64,000 nt of DNA from Enterobacter hormaechei subsp. xiangfangensis. GTDB lineage: Bacteria; Pseudomonadota; Gammaproteobacteria; Enterobacterales; Enterobacteriaceae. Shown here piece by piece: positions 1-8,603 of the stretch. Location: the NCBI RefSeq assembly GCF_001729785.1, contig NZ_CP017183.1, positions 1,860,001 through 1,924,000 of the forward strand. The letters run 5' to 3'. The notes beneath the pieces are model-generated. The model had not been told where the DNA came from. It did not search any database and saw nothing but the letters and a program-made list of their open reading frames with translations. The number at the start of each line of letters is the position of its first letter. Within the stretch, counting starts at the first letter, position 1. The position numbers and the translations under genes are program-made.

Positions 1-1062
1 GGCATGGACCAGCTCACTGTGGTTGAGCAGTTTTTCGTAAATCTTGATCTCCTCGGAGATCCGCAGGCAATAAGGCACTTTGACGATGTACACACGGTCA
101 AGGAACGCCTCATTGTTTTTGTTGTTACGGAAGGTCACCCATTCAGATTCGTTAGAGTGGGCAAGGATAATCCCGTTAAACGGCAGGGCGGAAATACCTT
201 CCGTCCCGTTGTAGTTCCCCTCCTGGGTGGCGGTCAGCAGCGGATGCAGCACTTTGATCGGTGCTTTAAACATCTCGACGAATTCCATAATCCCCTGGTT
301 GGCACGGCACAGCGCACCGGAATAGCCGTAGGCATCCGGGTCGTTTTGCGCGTGATGCTCCAGCTTACGGATATCGACTTTACCCACCAGCGCCGAGATA
401 TCCTGGTTGTTCTCGTCACCGGGTTCTGTTTTGGCAATGGCGATCTGCTCGAGGATAGACGGCCACACTTTCACGACGCGGAATTTGGTGATGTCCCCGC
501 CAAACTCGTGCAGACGTTTTGCCGCCCACGGCGACATGATCGTACCGAGATAGCGATGCGGAATGCCAAACTCTTTTTCCAGAATTTGCGCATCCTCTTG
601 CGGATTAAACAGGCACAGCGGATGGTCATTGACCGGGCTGCGCTCGCCGTTGGCGCTCAGCACATAGATCGGCACGCGCTGCATCAGCGCTTTCAGCCGT
701 TCAGCCAGGGAGGATTTACCCCCACCGACAGGACCCAGCAGGTAAAGGATCTGCTTCTTCTCTTCCAGCCCCTGAGCGGCATGCTTCAGGTAGGAGACGA
801 TCTGCTCAATGGCATCTTCCATGCCATAGAACTCTTCAAACGCCGGGTATCGGGCGACCACCCGATTCGAAAAGAGACGGGAAAGCCGTGGCTCTAGGGC
901 AGTATCAACCATGTTTGGCTCACCAATAGCCATCAATAGCCGTTCTGCCGCATTGGCATAGGCACTGCGATCTTGCCGACAAATGGTAAGAAACTCCTGC
1001 AGTGTGAACTCTTCGTCCTTGGCAGCTTCGTAGCGCTGGCGATAGTGATCGAATATATTCAT
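1..1062 (-). CDS. yeaG: PrkA-family serine protein kinase YeaG, N-terminal 354 residues (partial)
   Basis: The gene runs off the left edge, so only the N-terminal 354 codons are present of a family member that is about 640 residues long. The protein starts MNIFDHYRQRY and carries an AAA-like P-loop, LLGPVGGGKSSL, after about 110 residues, as in PrkA/YeaG kinases. In E. coli YeaG is induced by nitrogen starvation and stationary phase and is normally followed by yeaH. The start ATG is preceded by AAAGGA, and a sigma-54 promoter lies about 100 bases upstream, consistent with nitrogen control. No frame damage is seen in the visible part. The C-terminal kinase-like domain is outside the window. 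Identification is secure; the physiological substrate is not visible here. Confidence 0.95.
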   Translation of the reverse strand, partial: MNIFDHYRQRYEAAKDEEFTLQEFLTICRQDRSAYANAAERLLMAIGEPNMVDTALEPRLSRLFSNRVVARYPAFEEFYGMEDAIEQIVSYLKHAAQGLEEKKQILYLLGPVGGGKSSLAERLKALMQRVPIYVLSANGERSPVNDHPLCLFNPQEDAQILEKEFGIPHRYLGTIMSPWAAKRLHEFGGDITKFRVVKVWPSILEQIAIAKTEPGDENNQDISALVGKVDIRKLEHHAQNDPDAYGYSGALCRANQGIMEFVEMFKAPIKVLHPLLTATQEGNYNGTEGISALPFNGIILAHSNESEWVTFRNNKNNEAFLDRVYIVKVPYCLRISEEIKIYEKLLNHSELVHA

Positions 1063-1161
1063 GGCATGCCGTCCTTTCGTTTTTTAGCACAGGATAAGAG
1101 CCGTTCGTATGAGTAGTGGAGGCTCCCGGAAGAGAATTTTTCGCACCTCACTGCCAGAGCA

Positions 1162-1176
1162 GCAACCTGTGTGCCA
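1162..1176 (-). promoter_or_regulatory. Sigma-54 (-24/-12) promoter for yeaG
   Basis: On the minus strand TGGCAC, five bases, then TTGC gives the canonical GG-N10-GC geometry of an RpoN promoter. It points at yeaG with a leader of about 90 bases. The E. coli yeaGH operon is known to be RpoN and NtrC dependent, so function is inferred from perfect motif and context. No obvious NtrC pair was identified further upstream. Confidence 0.85.
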
Positions 1177-1427
1177 GGTCGAAGGCTATGAACCGCAGGG
1201 TGTTCAGCAAAACCTCTTCTTAAATTAAAGCGTAGATGGCAATTGCAAAACTTGCATACGGATAAAATCTACTTTCAATGACATATCAATAACTCATCCA
1301 AAAATTTCCACTGCGGTTATAAGCGAAAAGCGGGTTTTTCATTTATCGGTCACATAAATGAAAGCGGGATGTCATCTGAAAAATGAAAAATAACGGGTTA
1401 ATCAAACGGATTAGTGCGCAAAAAATT

Positions 1428-1456
1428 TTGGGATGTACGGGAATGGCGGTTACACT
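1428..1456 (+). promoter_or_regulatory. Candidate sigma-70 promoter for mipA
   Basis: TTGGGA and TACACT are separated by exactly 17 bases and sit about 40 bases ahead of the mipA start. Each hexamer matches 4 of 6 consensus bases, so this is a plausible but unproven promoter. Confidence 0.45.
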
Positions 1457-1494
1457 TCACCCGCTGATTATTTGACTACAGGAAAGAATGGATT

Positions 1495-2241
1495 GTGACC
1501 AAACTCAAACTTCTGGCATTGGGCATCCTTGCCGCTACCGCAGCGAGCACCGTACAGGCTGAGAGCCAGTGGACTGTTGGCGCGGGTGCTGGCGTGATTA
1601 ACAGCCCGTACAAGCAGTATGACCGCGACGTTTATCCTGTCCCCGTTGTCACCTATGAAGGCGATAACTTCTGGTTCCGTGGGTTGGGCGGCGGCTACTA
1701 TCTGTGGAACGATACGGCCGATAAGCTCTCCATCATGGCCTATTACGACCCAACGCACTTTAAACCAGGCGACAGCGACAGCAATGCGCTTCGTCAACTG
1801 GACAAACGCAGAAGCTCACTGATGGCGGGGCTTTCTTACGTCCATAATACCGAGTATGGCTTCCTGCGCACTGCGCTGGCGGGCGATACCCTGGACAACA
1901 GCAACGGCTTCATCTGGGATCTGGCGTGGCTTTACCGCTATACCAACGGCGCAGTGACGCTGACGCCGGGTATCGGTGTGCAGTACAGCAGCGAAAATTA
2001 CAACGACTACTACTATGGCGTGTCTAAAGCGGAGTCTCGCCGCAGTGGTTTGAATAGCTACAGCGCGGATGATGGCTGGGACCCGTACCTGGAACTCACC
2101 GCATCGTATAACTTCCTCGGTGACTGGAATGTGTACGGTACTGGCCGTTACATTCGTCTGAGCGATGAAGTGAAAGACAGCCCGATGGTCGACAAGTCCT
2201 GGTCTGGCATCTTCTCTGTAGGTGTGACCTACAAGTTCTGA
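1495..2241 (+). CDS. mipA: MltA-interacting protein MipA, outer membrane scaffold
   Basis: This 248-residue protein has the same length as E. coli MipA and conserved blocks such as YPVPVVTYEGDNFWFRG, LAGDTLDNSNG and PMVDKSW. It begins with a signal peptide (MTKLKLLALGILAATAAS, cut near VQA). The family ends in an aromatic residue, here YKF, typical of outer membrane beta-barrels. MipA is thought to bridge the lytic transglycosylase MltA and a penicillin-binding protein in murein growth. The start is GTG, supported by AGGAAAG eight bases upstream and by alignment to the E. coli N-terminus. In E. coli yeaE lies between mipA and yeaD; it is absent here, and a bidirectional terminator separates the two genes instead. 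Confidence 0.95.
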   Translation: MTKLKLLALGILAATAASTVQAESQWTVGAGAGVINSPYKQYDRDVYPVPVVTYEGDNFWFRGLGGGYYLWNDTADKLSIMAYYDPTHFKPGDSDSNALRQLDKRRSSLMAGLSYVHNTEYGFLRTALAGDTLDNSNGFIWDLAWLYRYTNGAVTLTPGIGVQYSSENYNDYYYGVSKAESRRSGLNSYSADDGWDPYLELTASYNFLGDWNVYGTGRYIRLSDEVKDSPMVDKSWSGIFSVGVTYKF

Positions 2242-2259
2242 CCAGAACGTAATGCATTA

Positions 2260-2287
2260 AAACGGGGCGCTTGCGCCCCGTTTGTTT
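2260..2287. terminator. Bidirectional intrinsic terminator between mipA and yeaD
   Basis: AAACGGGGCGC, a TTGC loop and GCCCCGTTT form a strong stem followed by a T-run on the plus strand, with A residues on the other side. It can serve convergent mipA and yeaD. Confidence 0.85.
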
Positions 2288-2307
2288 TTTATGATGCCTG
2301 AACAATA

Positions 2308-3192
2308 TTAGCGCTTCACAATCTTGATCGTCTGGCCTAAGCGGGACGGTTTTTCTTCGCTGGTTTTCTGCGGCGCGGTCACGCACGCGGTTTCCACGCA
2401 GACGAAGGTCTTGTAACCGTCATCCGGGATATCCGCCATGCTGACGGAAAGGGCAGGGCCCGGGTTCCAGCCCACTACGTTGCTGTGGTGGTGATGAACC
2501 ACATCAATACCGCGGTTCAGCGCGCTGTCGTGGATGACGCTACAGGCTTCCGGGTGCAGGTATACGCGGTCGGTACGATCCGGGAAAGTCTGCACGCCGT
2601 CGTCCAGCTTGCCTTCTTTCGCGTTATCCACTTTGTCGATAAAGGTATCGCCAAGTCCGCTCACCTTAACGGCCTGAATGTCGCCTACGTTGAAATAGGT
2701 GTGCAGGGCGGACGTAGTTTCGAATTCGCCGTGCGCTTCCAGTTCAATCTCGCAGGTTTTACCCAGCTTGAAGCGGGCATACAGGGTGAATTCATGTGGC
2801 CACAGGGCGCGCGTTTCATCATTCGCCTGGAGCTCAAAGGTCAACACCGCGCCGTTTTCATCTTCGTTGTGGGCTTTCAGCGTCCACTGCTGGTTACGGG
2901 CGAAACCGTGAGACGGTAATCCCTGCTGCGCTGACGGGCCAAACCATGGCCAGCAAATCGGTACGCCGCCGCGGATCGCCGCCCCTCTTTTGAACGAGGT
3001 GGCCTCGCTCAGCCACAGGCCTTCTTCTTCACCTTCTGGTTTCCAGGAGAGCAGGTGGGCGCCGTTGAGCGCGACGGAGGCTTTAACGCGCGGATGATCA
3101 ACGACGATGATATCGGCACCGTCAATCTGACGGCGGGAGAGCACAGGGGTAAGTTGTTCGACTACCGGAAGTGCAAAAATTTTATTAATCAT
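2308..3192 (-). CDS. yeaD: D-hexose-6-phosphate mutarotase YeaD
   Basis: The 294 residues match the length of E. coli YeaD, an aldose 1-epimerase fold enzyme that interconverts alpha and beta anomers of glucose-6-phosphate. The expected catalytic pair is visible: a histidine at position 95 in PSHGFARN and a glutamate at 267 in CVETAC. The gene lies 74 bases downstream of gapA on the same strand, behind the gapA terminator, so it is probably transcribed partly by readthrough. The linkage to glycolysis fits its role. No signal peptide; cytoplasmic. Confidence 0.95.
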   Translation of the reverse strand: MINKIFALPVVEQLTPVLSRRQIDGADIIVVDHPRVKASVALNGAHLLSWKPEGEEEGLWLSEATSFKRGAAIRGGVPICWPWFGPSAQQGLPSHGFARNQQWTLKAHNEDENGAVLTFELQANDETRALWPHEFTLYARFKLGKTCEIELEAHGEFETTSALHTYFNVGDIQAVKVSGLGDTFIDKVDNAKEGKLDDGVQTFPDRTDRVYLHPEACSVIHDSALNRGIDVVHHHHSNVVGWNPGPALSVSMADIPDDGYKTFVCVETACVTAPQKTSEEKPSRLGQTIKIVKR

Positions 3193-3213
3193 TAAGCAAT
3201 CCTCTGTCTAAAA

Positions 3214-3246
3214 ACAATAAAAAAGGCGACCGAAGTCGCCTTTTAG
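3214..3246 (-). terminator. Intrinsic terminator downstream of gapA
   Basis: Reading the minus strand, AAAAGGCGAC, a short loop, GTCGCCTTTT and further T residues form a rho-independent terminator directly after gapA and before yeaD. It would allow high gapA and lower yeaD expression. Confidence 0.85.
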
Positions 3247-3266
3247 GATCAAGCACTCATCTCAAC

Positions 3267-4603
<1,337 letters not shown>

Positions 4604-5017
4604 ATGTCGAACCAACGTAACCCCGACGATTTGAAAAAAAACCTTACAGAGATGCAGTTTTACGTGACGCAAAATCACGGCACAGAACCGCCGTTTTCCG
4701 GGCGTTTGCTGCACAATAAACGGGAAGGCGTCTACCACTGCCTGGTGTGTGATGCACCGCTGTTTAACTCCCAGACGAAGTACGATTCTGGCTGCGGCTG
4801 GCCGAGTTTTTACGAGCCTGTCAGCGATGATGCGATCCGCTACCTGACGGACACCTCGCACGGCATGGTGCGCACCGAAATTCGTTGCGGGAACTGCGAC
4901 GCCCATCTCGGGCATGTCTTCCCGGATGGCCCGCAGCCGACGGGGGAGCGTTTCTGCGTAAATTCGGCTTCCATGAGCTTTACCGATGATGAAAACGGCG
5001 ACCAGACCAAGGGTTGA
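4604..5017 (+). CDS. msrB: Peptide methionine-(R)-S-oxide reductase MsrB
   Basis: This 137-residue enzyme reduces the R epimer of methionine sulfoxide in proteins. The four zinc cysteines are present (46 and 49 in CLVC, 95 and 98 in CGNC) and the catalytic cysteine is residue 118 in RFCVNSAS. The length equals that of E. coli MsrB when the ATG at 4604 is used; an in-frame ATG ten codons upstream gives an unaligned extension and is less likely. The ribosome site is weak (GAGATG). It is followed 41 bases later by yeaC on the same strand. Confidence 0.96.
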   Translation: MSNQRNPDDLKKNLTEMQFYVTQNHGTEPPFSGRLLHNKREGVYHCLVCDAPLFNSQTKYDSGCGWPSFYEPVSDDAIRYLTDTSHGMVRTEIRCGNCDAHLGHVFPDGPQPTGERFCVNSASMSFTDDENGDQTKG

Positions 5018-5058
5018 AAAAACGATTCAGCAAATTATTCCTTTGAAAGGGAGAGATC

Positions 5059-5337
5059 ATGAATATTGATGACATGATTGCAGGTATGACCCCGGAGGTT
5101 TATCAGCGTCTGGTGACGGCCGTTGAGTTGGGAAAATGGCCGGACGGTGTGGCGCTCACACCTGAGCAAAAAGAGAACAGCTTGCAGCTGGTGATGCTGT
5201 GGCAGGCGCGTCACAATACCGACGCCCAGCACATGACCATCGACACTAACGGTCAGATGGTGATGAAAAGCAAGCGCGAGTTGAAAGAAGACTTCGGCAT
5301 CACGCCGAAGCCGATTGCGACGATGAAAATGCAATAA
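5059..5337 (+). CDS. yeaC: DUF1315 protein YeaC
   Basis: A 92-residue cytoplasmic protein matching E. coli YeaC (MNIDDMIAGMTPEVYQRL), of unknown function. A good ribosome site, AAAGGGAGAG, precedes the ATG. It lies 41 bases after msrB with no terminator between them, so the two probably form one transcript as in E. coli. There is no signal peptide or membrane segment. Family membership is secure; role unknown. Confidence 0.92.
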   Translation: MNIDDMIAGMTPEVYQRLVTAVELGKWPDGVALTPEQKENSLQLVMLWQARHNTDAQHMTIDTNGQMVMKSKRELKEDFGITPKPIATMKMQ

Positions 5338-5351
5338 CGGTGCGGGTTTAT

Positions 5352-5386
5352 GCCCTCACCCAACCCTCTCCCAAAGGGAGAGGGCT
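5352..5386. repeat. GC-rich palindromic intergenic repeat, copy 1
   Basis: CCCTCACCC followed by a hairpin of CCCTCTCCC, four bases and GGGAGAGGG. Two further copies lie at 14265-14300 and 39918-39952, each between genes. Here it sits in the convergent gap between yeaC and the chitinase and could stop or protect transcripts from both sides. Confidence 0.75.
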
Positions 5387-5397
5387 TGATTGTCTTA

Positions 5398-6654
5398 CTA
5401 CTGATGCGGGATCCCAAGCGACTCCGCCAGCTGTTTCGCGAGCTGGTTTTCGTCGTCAGCCCCATACTCCCAGAACATGGCGCCGGCAAGTCCTTTCTCC
5501 TTGATGTAATCCGCTTTGATCGCCACGGAGCGCGGGTTCTCATAGGAAATCGCAAACAGCGCCTTCCCGTCGGCGGATTTCACCGACAGCCACGGCACCT
5601 TCGCCTGTTCGTCCCAGTGCTCGGTAAAGCGTTTTTGCGGATCGTTCAGCAGCTTGCGGACGATATCGTTGTATTTCACATAGGTATCTTTGGTCAGATC
5701 ATAGCCAAGCGATTTGAACAGGCTCAGTTCCTGCGGCCCGAAGTAGGGCTGCGTCACCGGATTGTTTTGCGCGTCTGGTTTGCTCCAGTCGATCCCTGGC
5801 TCTACGGCACGTTTCGGCACGCGCCCATAGAAACCAATTCCGAGATTCATCTGCTGCGGCTTCAGCCCGGCGGCCAGATAGTTATTCACCACAAACTCGA
5901 CGCTGTATTTGTCTGCGGCAGCTACCGTTGGCCAGTCGCTGGAGTCATACAGATTCGCGTTAAAATACTGAGTACCGTACGCCATGTCGTAGGTCATCAG
6001 GTTGATGTAATCGAGCAGGGGGGCAATAGCTTTCACATCCACCCAGCTTTTCGGACTTTCCGCATTCGCGCCCACCGCAATCGTGACCAGCTTTTTCTTA
6101 CCAAACGCGTCACGCATCTCTTTTAACAGCGCGGTGAAATTATCCCGGTCGGCAGGGGTGCTTTCGACAAGTCCCCACGCGCCGTTGACCGGATATTCCC
6201 AGTCCAGGTCGATCCCGTCCAGGCCGTATTGACTGACGATCTCCTGCGCGGAGCGAATAAACACCGCGCGACTCTCTTTGGTTGCCGCTGCGCCAGAAAA
6301 ACCACGCGCCCCCCAGCCGCCAACGGAAAGCAGGACTTTCAGGTTCGGGTTTTGTTTACGAAGCTGAGGAAGTAACGCCAGATCGGATGCCACCTTAGGT
6401 GATAACCAGATTTGATGCAGTTTTGCCGGATCTTTCAGCGCGGCGTTGGTTTCGTCTTTCTCGTTGTTATAGACCAGACCAAACGAGTAGTTGAGGTGGG
6501 TGATCTGGCGGACGTCCAGTTTATTAATATCGCCACCCGGTCCGGCGGTAACATCGCCACCCCCATTGAAGTAACCCACGGACATCAGGGGCGCGGCGGA
6601 AGCCAGTGACGCGCAAAGCAAGGGTAATGCTGCCAGCAAGGGCAAACGTTTCAT
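5398..6654 (-). CDS. Secreted family 18 glycoside hydrolase (chitinase)
   Basis: The 418-residue product starts with a signal peptide of about 20 residues (MKRLPLLAALPLLCASLASA). The glycosyl hydrolase 18 catalytic motif DGIDLDWE spans residues 146-153, with E153 as proton donor, and LKVLLSVGGWG is the usual preceding strand. There is no separate chitin-binding domain, so it is a single catalytic barrel. It should cleave beta-1,4-linked N-acetylglucosamine polymers in the periplasm or outside. The ATG at 6654 is chosen over an ATG-like extension 13 codons upstream because AGAGGA lies just ahead and the signal peptide then begins properly. E. coli K-12 has the ydjE-L genes here, so this is a local replacement. 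Its ribosome site is complementary to the sRNA ChiX. Confidence 0.92.
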   Translation of the reverse strand: MKRLPLLAALPLLCASLASAAPLMSVGYFNGGGDVTAGPGGDINKLDVRQITHLNYSFGLVYNNEKDETNAALKDPAKLHQIWLSPKVASDLALLPQLRKQNPNLKVLLSVGGWGARGFSGAAATKESRAVFIRSAQEIVSQYGLDGIDLDWEYPVNGAWGLVESTPADRDNFTALLKEMRDAFGKKKLVTIAVGANAESPKSWVDVKAIAPLLDYINLMTYDMAYGTQYFNANLYDSSDWPTVAAADKYSVEFVVNNYLAAGLKPQQMNLGIGFYGRVPKRAVEPGIDWSKPDAQNNPVTQPYFGPQELSLFKSLGYDLTKDTYVKYNDIVRKLLNDPQKRFTEHWDEQAKVPWLSVKSADGKALFAISYENPRSVAIKADYIKEKGLAGAMFWEYGADDENQLAKQLAESLGIPHQ

Positions 6655-6671
6655 ATAATTTCCTCTTTGAC
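6655..6671 (-). promoter_or_regulatory. Putative ChiX sRNA pairing site over the chitinase ribosome site
   Basis: The mRNA reads GTCAAAGAGGAA at 6671-6660, immediately ahead of the ATG and including the AGAGGA Shine-Dalgarno. This 12-mer is exactly complementary to the TTCCTCTTTGAC segment of E. coli ChiX as I remember it. ChiX silences the chitoporin mRNA by the same kind of pairing. The chiX gene itself is not in this window. Pairing is seen; regulation is inferred. Confidence 0.65.
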
Positions 6672-6789
6672 TGAACAAAAATAACCACGCCACAGAAAAG
6701 GCGTGGCGAAAAAACAGCCTGAAGAGAATAGCATCGCCGTTTCGCTTGTGATGCGAGGGAGTTCACTTTATGGGGATTGGGGAAGAAAT

Positions 6790-6865
6790 GCCGGGTGGCG
6801 CTGACGCTTACCCGGTCTACAAAACCAGAGAAAGTAGGCCGGGTAAGGCTAAGCCGTCACCCGGC
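6790..6865. repeat. Pair of inverted REP-like elements (BIME)
   Basis: Two units of the Enterobacter-type REP (GCCGGGTGGCG ... TTACCCGG ...) face each other with a short spacer between the chitinase and pncA. The first unit is about 6790-6821 and the second about 6835-6865. Such elements usually stabilise upstream mRNA, here the 3' end of the pncA transcript. Confidence 0.8.
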
Positions 6866-6873
6866 TAAAAAGC

Positions 6874-7515
6874 TTACGCCTGCGTCTCCATCCAGTCAGC
6901 CAGCGTATACAGCGTTGCGCCTTCTGCGGCCATATCCATAAACGCCTGAGCGCTGTCATGCGGCTGAATATTTACCCCGCGACAGCCGTCGGTGATGACA
7001 TTCACGGTATAGCCCAACTGGAGCGCATCCAGCACGGTGAACTTCACGCAGTAATCCGTCGCCAGGCCCAGCACAATCAGCTCGGTGATCTCATGGTGGC
7101 GCAACCACGCGTCCAGCGCCGTCTTCTGACGATGACCGTTATCAAAGAACGCGCTGTAGCTGTCGATGGTGGGGTTTTCACCTTTGTGGAACACCGCGTC
7201 GATGGCCTTCTGGTTCAGCAGCGGATGCAGCTCAGCGCCTTCCGTCTGCTGCACGCAGTGATCGGGCCAGAAGGTTTGTGCCAGCCCGTCCAGTTCGCCC
7301 TGGCTGTAAGGCTCAACGTTGTGCTGGCTGGCAAAGCTGCCGTGGTTTGCCGGATGCCAGTCCTGACTCGCCAACACCGCTTCACCACGAGCTTTACACC
7401 ACGCAATCAGCGAATTCGCGACGTCTACGGTGCTGTCGCCTTCCGCGACGGCCAGTGCACCGCCCGCACAGAAATCATTTTGCAAATCGACCAGTAACAG
7501 GGCGCGTTGCTTCAT
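6874..7515 (-). CDS. pncA: Nicotinamidase PncA
   Basis: The 213-residue enzyme converts nicotinamide to nicotinate in NAD salvage. The catalytic triad is visible: D10 in DLQNDF, K111 in HKGENP and C156 in ATDYCV; the metal ligands D52, H54 and H86 are also present. It starts 9 bases after ansA ends, so ansA and pncA are cotranscribed. The 3' end runs into a BIME. Length matches E. coli PncA. Confidence 0.97.
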   Translation of the reverse strand: MKQRALLLVDLQNDFCAGGALAVAEGDSTVDVANSLIAWCKARGEAVLASQDWHPANHGSFASQHNVEPYSQGELDGLAQTFWPDHCVQQTEGAELHPLLNQKAIDAVFHKGENPTIDSYSAFFDNGHRQKTALDAWLRHHEITELIVLGLATDYCVKFTVLDALQLGYTVNVITDGCRGVNIQPHDSAQAFMDMAAEGATLYTLADWMETQA

Positions 7516-7524
7516 GGGAACTCC

Positions 7525-8541
7525 TTATTCGTACGGCGTCAGTTCACCGCGCAGGTTTTGCATCATGGCGCGGCGAATGGAATCAATATCCAGATCCTGA
7601 CTCAGTAAATAGTGAAGTTTAGTCAGCGTTGCCTCAACGGTCATATCGAAACCACTGATCACGCCAGCGTGCGCCAGGGCATTACCGGTGGCGTAGCCGC
7701 CCATATTGACTTTGCCGGACATACACTGGGTGAGGTTGACCACCACAATCCCGCGATCGCTCGCCTCCTGAAGCTCTTTCAGGAATTCACCGTTCTGCGG
7801 GGCGTTACCCACACCATAGGAGCGCAGGATCAGCGCCTTCACCGGCTGGCGCAGGAAGTTGCGCACCACGTCGGCGGAAATACCCGGATAAATCGTCACC
7901 ACGCCGATCGGCTGCGGGGTGATCGGGTGAACGATCAGTTCGCCTGCGGTATTTGGTGCGGGCGGCGTGCCCAGACGACGGATATGGATCCCCGCTTCCA
8001 GCAGCGGTTGCAGGTTAGGTGAGGCAAAAGCATCAAAGCCATCGGCGTGCGCTTTAGTGGTACGGTTCCCGCGGTACAGTCGGTTGTTGAAGAAAAGCGT
8101 TACCTCGTTGATCGGGTAATTAGCGGCCACGTACAGAGAGTTAAGCAGGTTGATCTGCCCGTCTGAACGCAGTTCCGCCAGCGGGATCTGCGAACCGGTC
8201 ACGATGACGGGCTTGCTCAGGTTCTCCAGCATGAAGGAGAGCGCCGAGGCGGTGAACGCCATGGTGTCGGTACCGTGAAGGATCACGAAGCCGTCGTACT
8301 GGTCGTAATGGGCTTTAATATCATCCGCAATATGCTGCCAGTCTTCCGGCGTCATGTCGGAGGAGTCCATCAGCGGCTCATATTCGTGGATGGTAAAGTC
8401 CGGCATTTCCGGACGGTGAAATTCAGGCATCAGCGCCAGCTGGCGCTGCAAGTGGCCGGAAACCGGGATATAGCCATTTTCTGAGCGCTGCATACCGATG
8501 GTACCGCCGGTATAGGCGACATATATTGATTTCTTCTGCAT
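7525..8541 (-). CDS. ansA: Cytoplasmic L-asparaginase I
   Basis: The 338-residue enzyme hydrolyses asparagine to aspartate and ammonia. It has the first threonine motif YTGGTIGM at residues 10-17 and the second HGTDTMAF near residue 90, and no signal peptide, which marks it as the cytoplasmic type I enzyme. The ATG at 8541 gives the E. coli start MQKKSIYVAY; the frame remains open 30 codons upstream but that region contains the sppA terminator hairpin, so the longer start is rejected. It is followed closely by pncA. Confidence 0.96.
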   Translation of the reverse strand: MQKKSIYVAYTGGTIGMQRSENGYIPVSGHLQRQLALMPEFHRPEMPDFTIHEYEPLMDSSDMTPEDWQHIADDIKAHYDQYDGFVILHGTDTMAFTASALSFMLENLSKPVIVTGSQIPLAELRSDGQINLLNSLYVAANYPINEVTLFFNNRLYRGNRTTKAHADGFDAFASPNLQPLLEAGIHIRRLGTPPAPNTAGELIVHPITPQPIGVVTIYPGISADVVRNFLRQPVKALILRSYGVGNAPQNGEFLKELQEASDRGIVVVNLTQCMSGKVNMGGYATGNALAHAGVISGFDMTVEATLTKLHYLLSQDLDIDSIRRAMMQNLRGELTPYE

Positions 8542-8565
8542 GGTAATGAGTTCTTGTTCTTCAAA

Positions 8566-8597
8566 AGAAAAAATCCCCTCTTCACGGGAAGAGGGGA
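8566..8597 (-). terminator. Intrinsic terminator between sppA and ansA
   Basis: On the minus strand TCCCCTCTTC, a 4-base loop and GAAGAGGGGA form a 10-bp perfect stem followed by TTTTTT. It lies right after the sppA stop and before the ansA start. Confidence 0.88.
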
Positions 8598-8603
8598 CGG
8601 TTT

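Larger units (their letters stand above)
1063..1494. other. Divergent spacer between yeaG and mipA
   Basis: This 432-base gap holds the yeaG sigma-54 promoter near 1162-1176 and a candidate mipA promoter near 1428-1456. The middle part is AT-rich and I see no open frame with a credible ribosome site, no strong hairpin followed by a T-run, and no repeat. Enhancer sites for NtrC would be expected on the mipA-proximal side but none is clear. Confidence 0.6.

Noticed and set aside
4..897. 297-codon open frame on the plus strand at the left edge
   Set aside because: Antisense to the yeaG kinase, whose P-loop and conserved blocks are clear on the minus strand.
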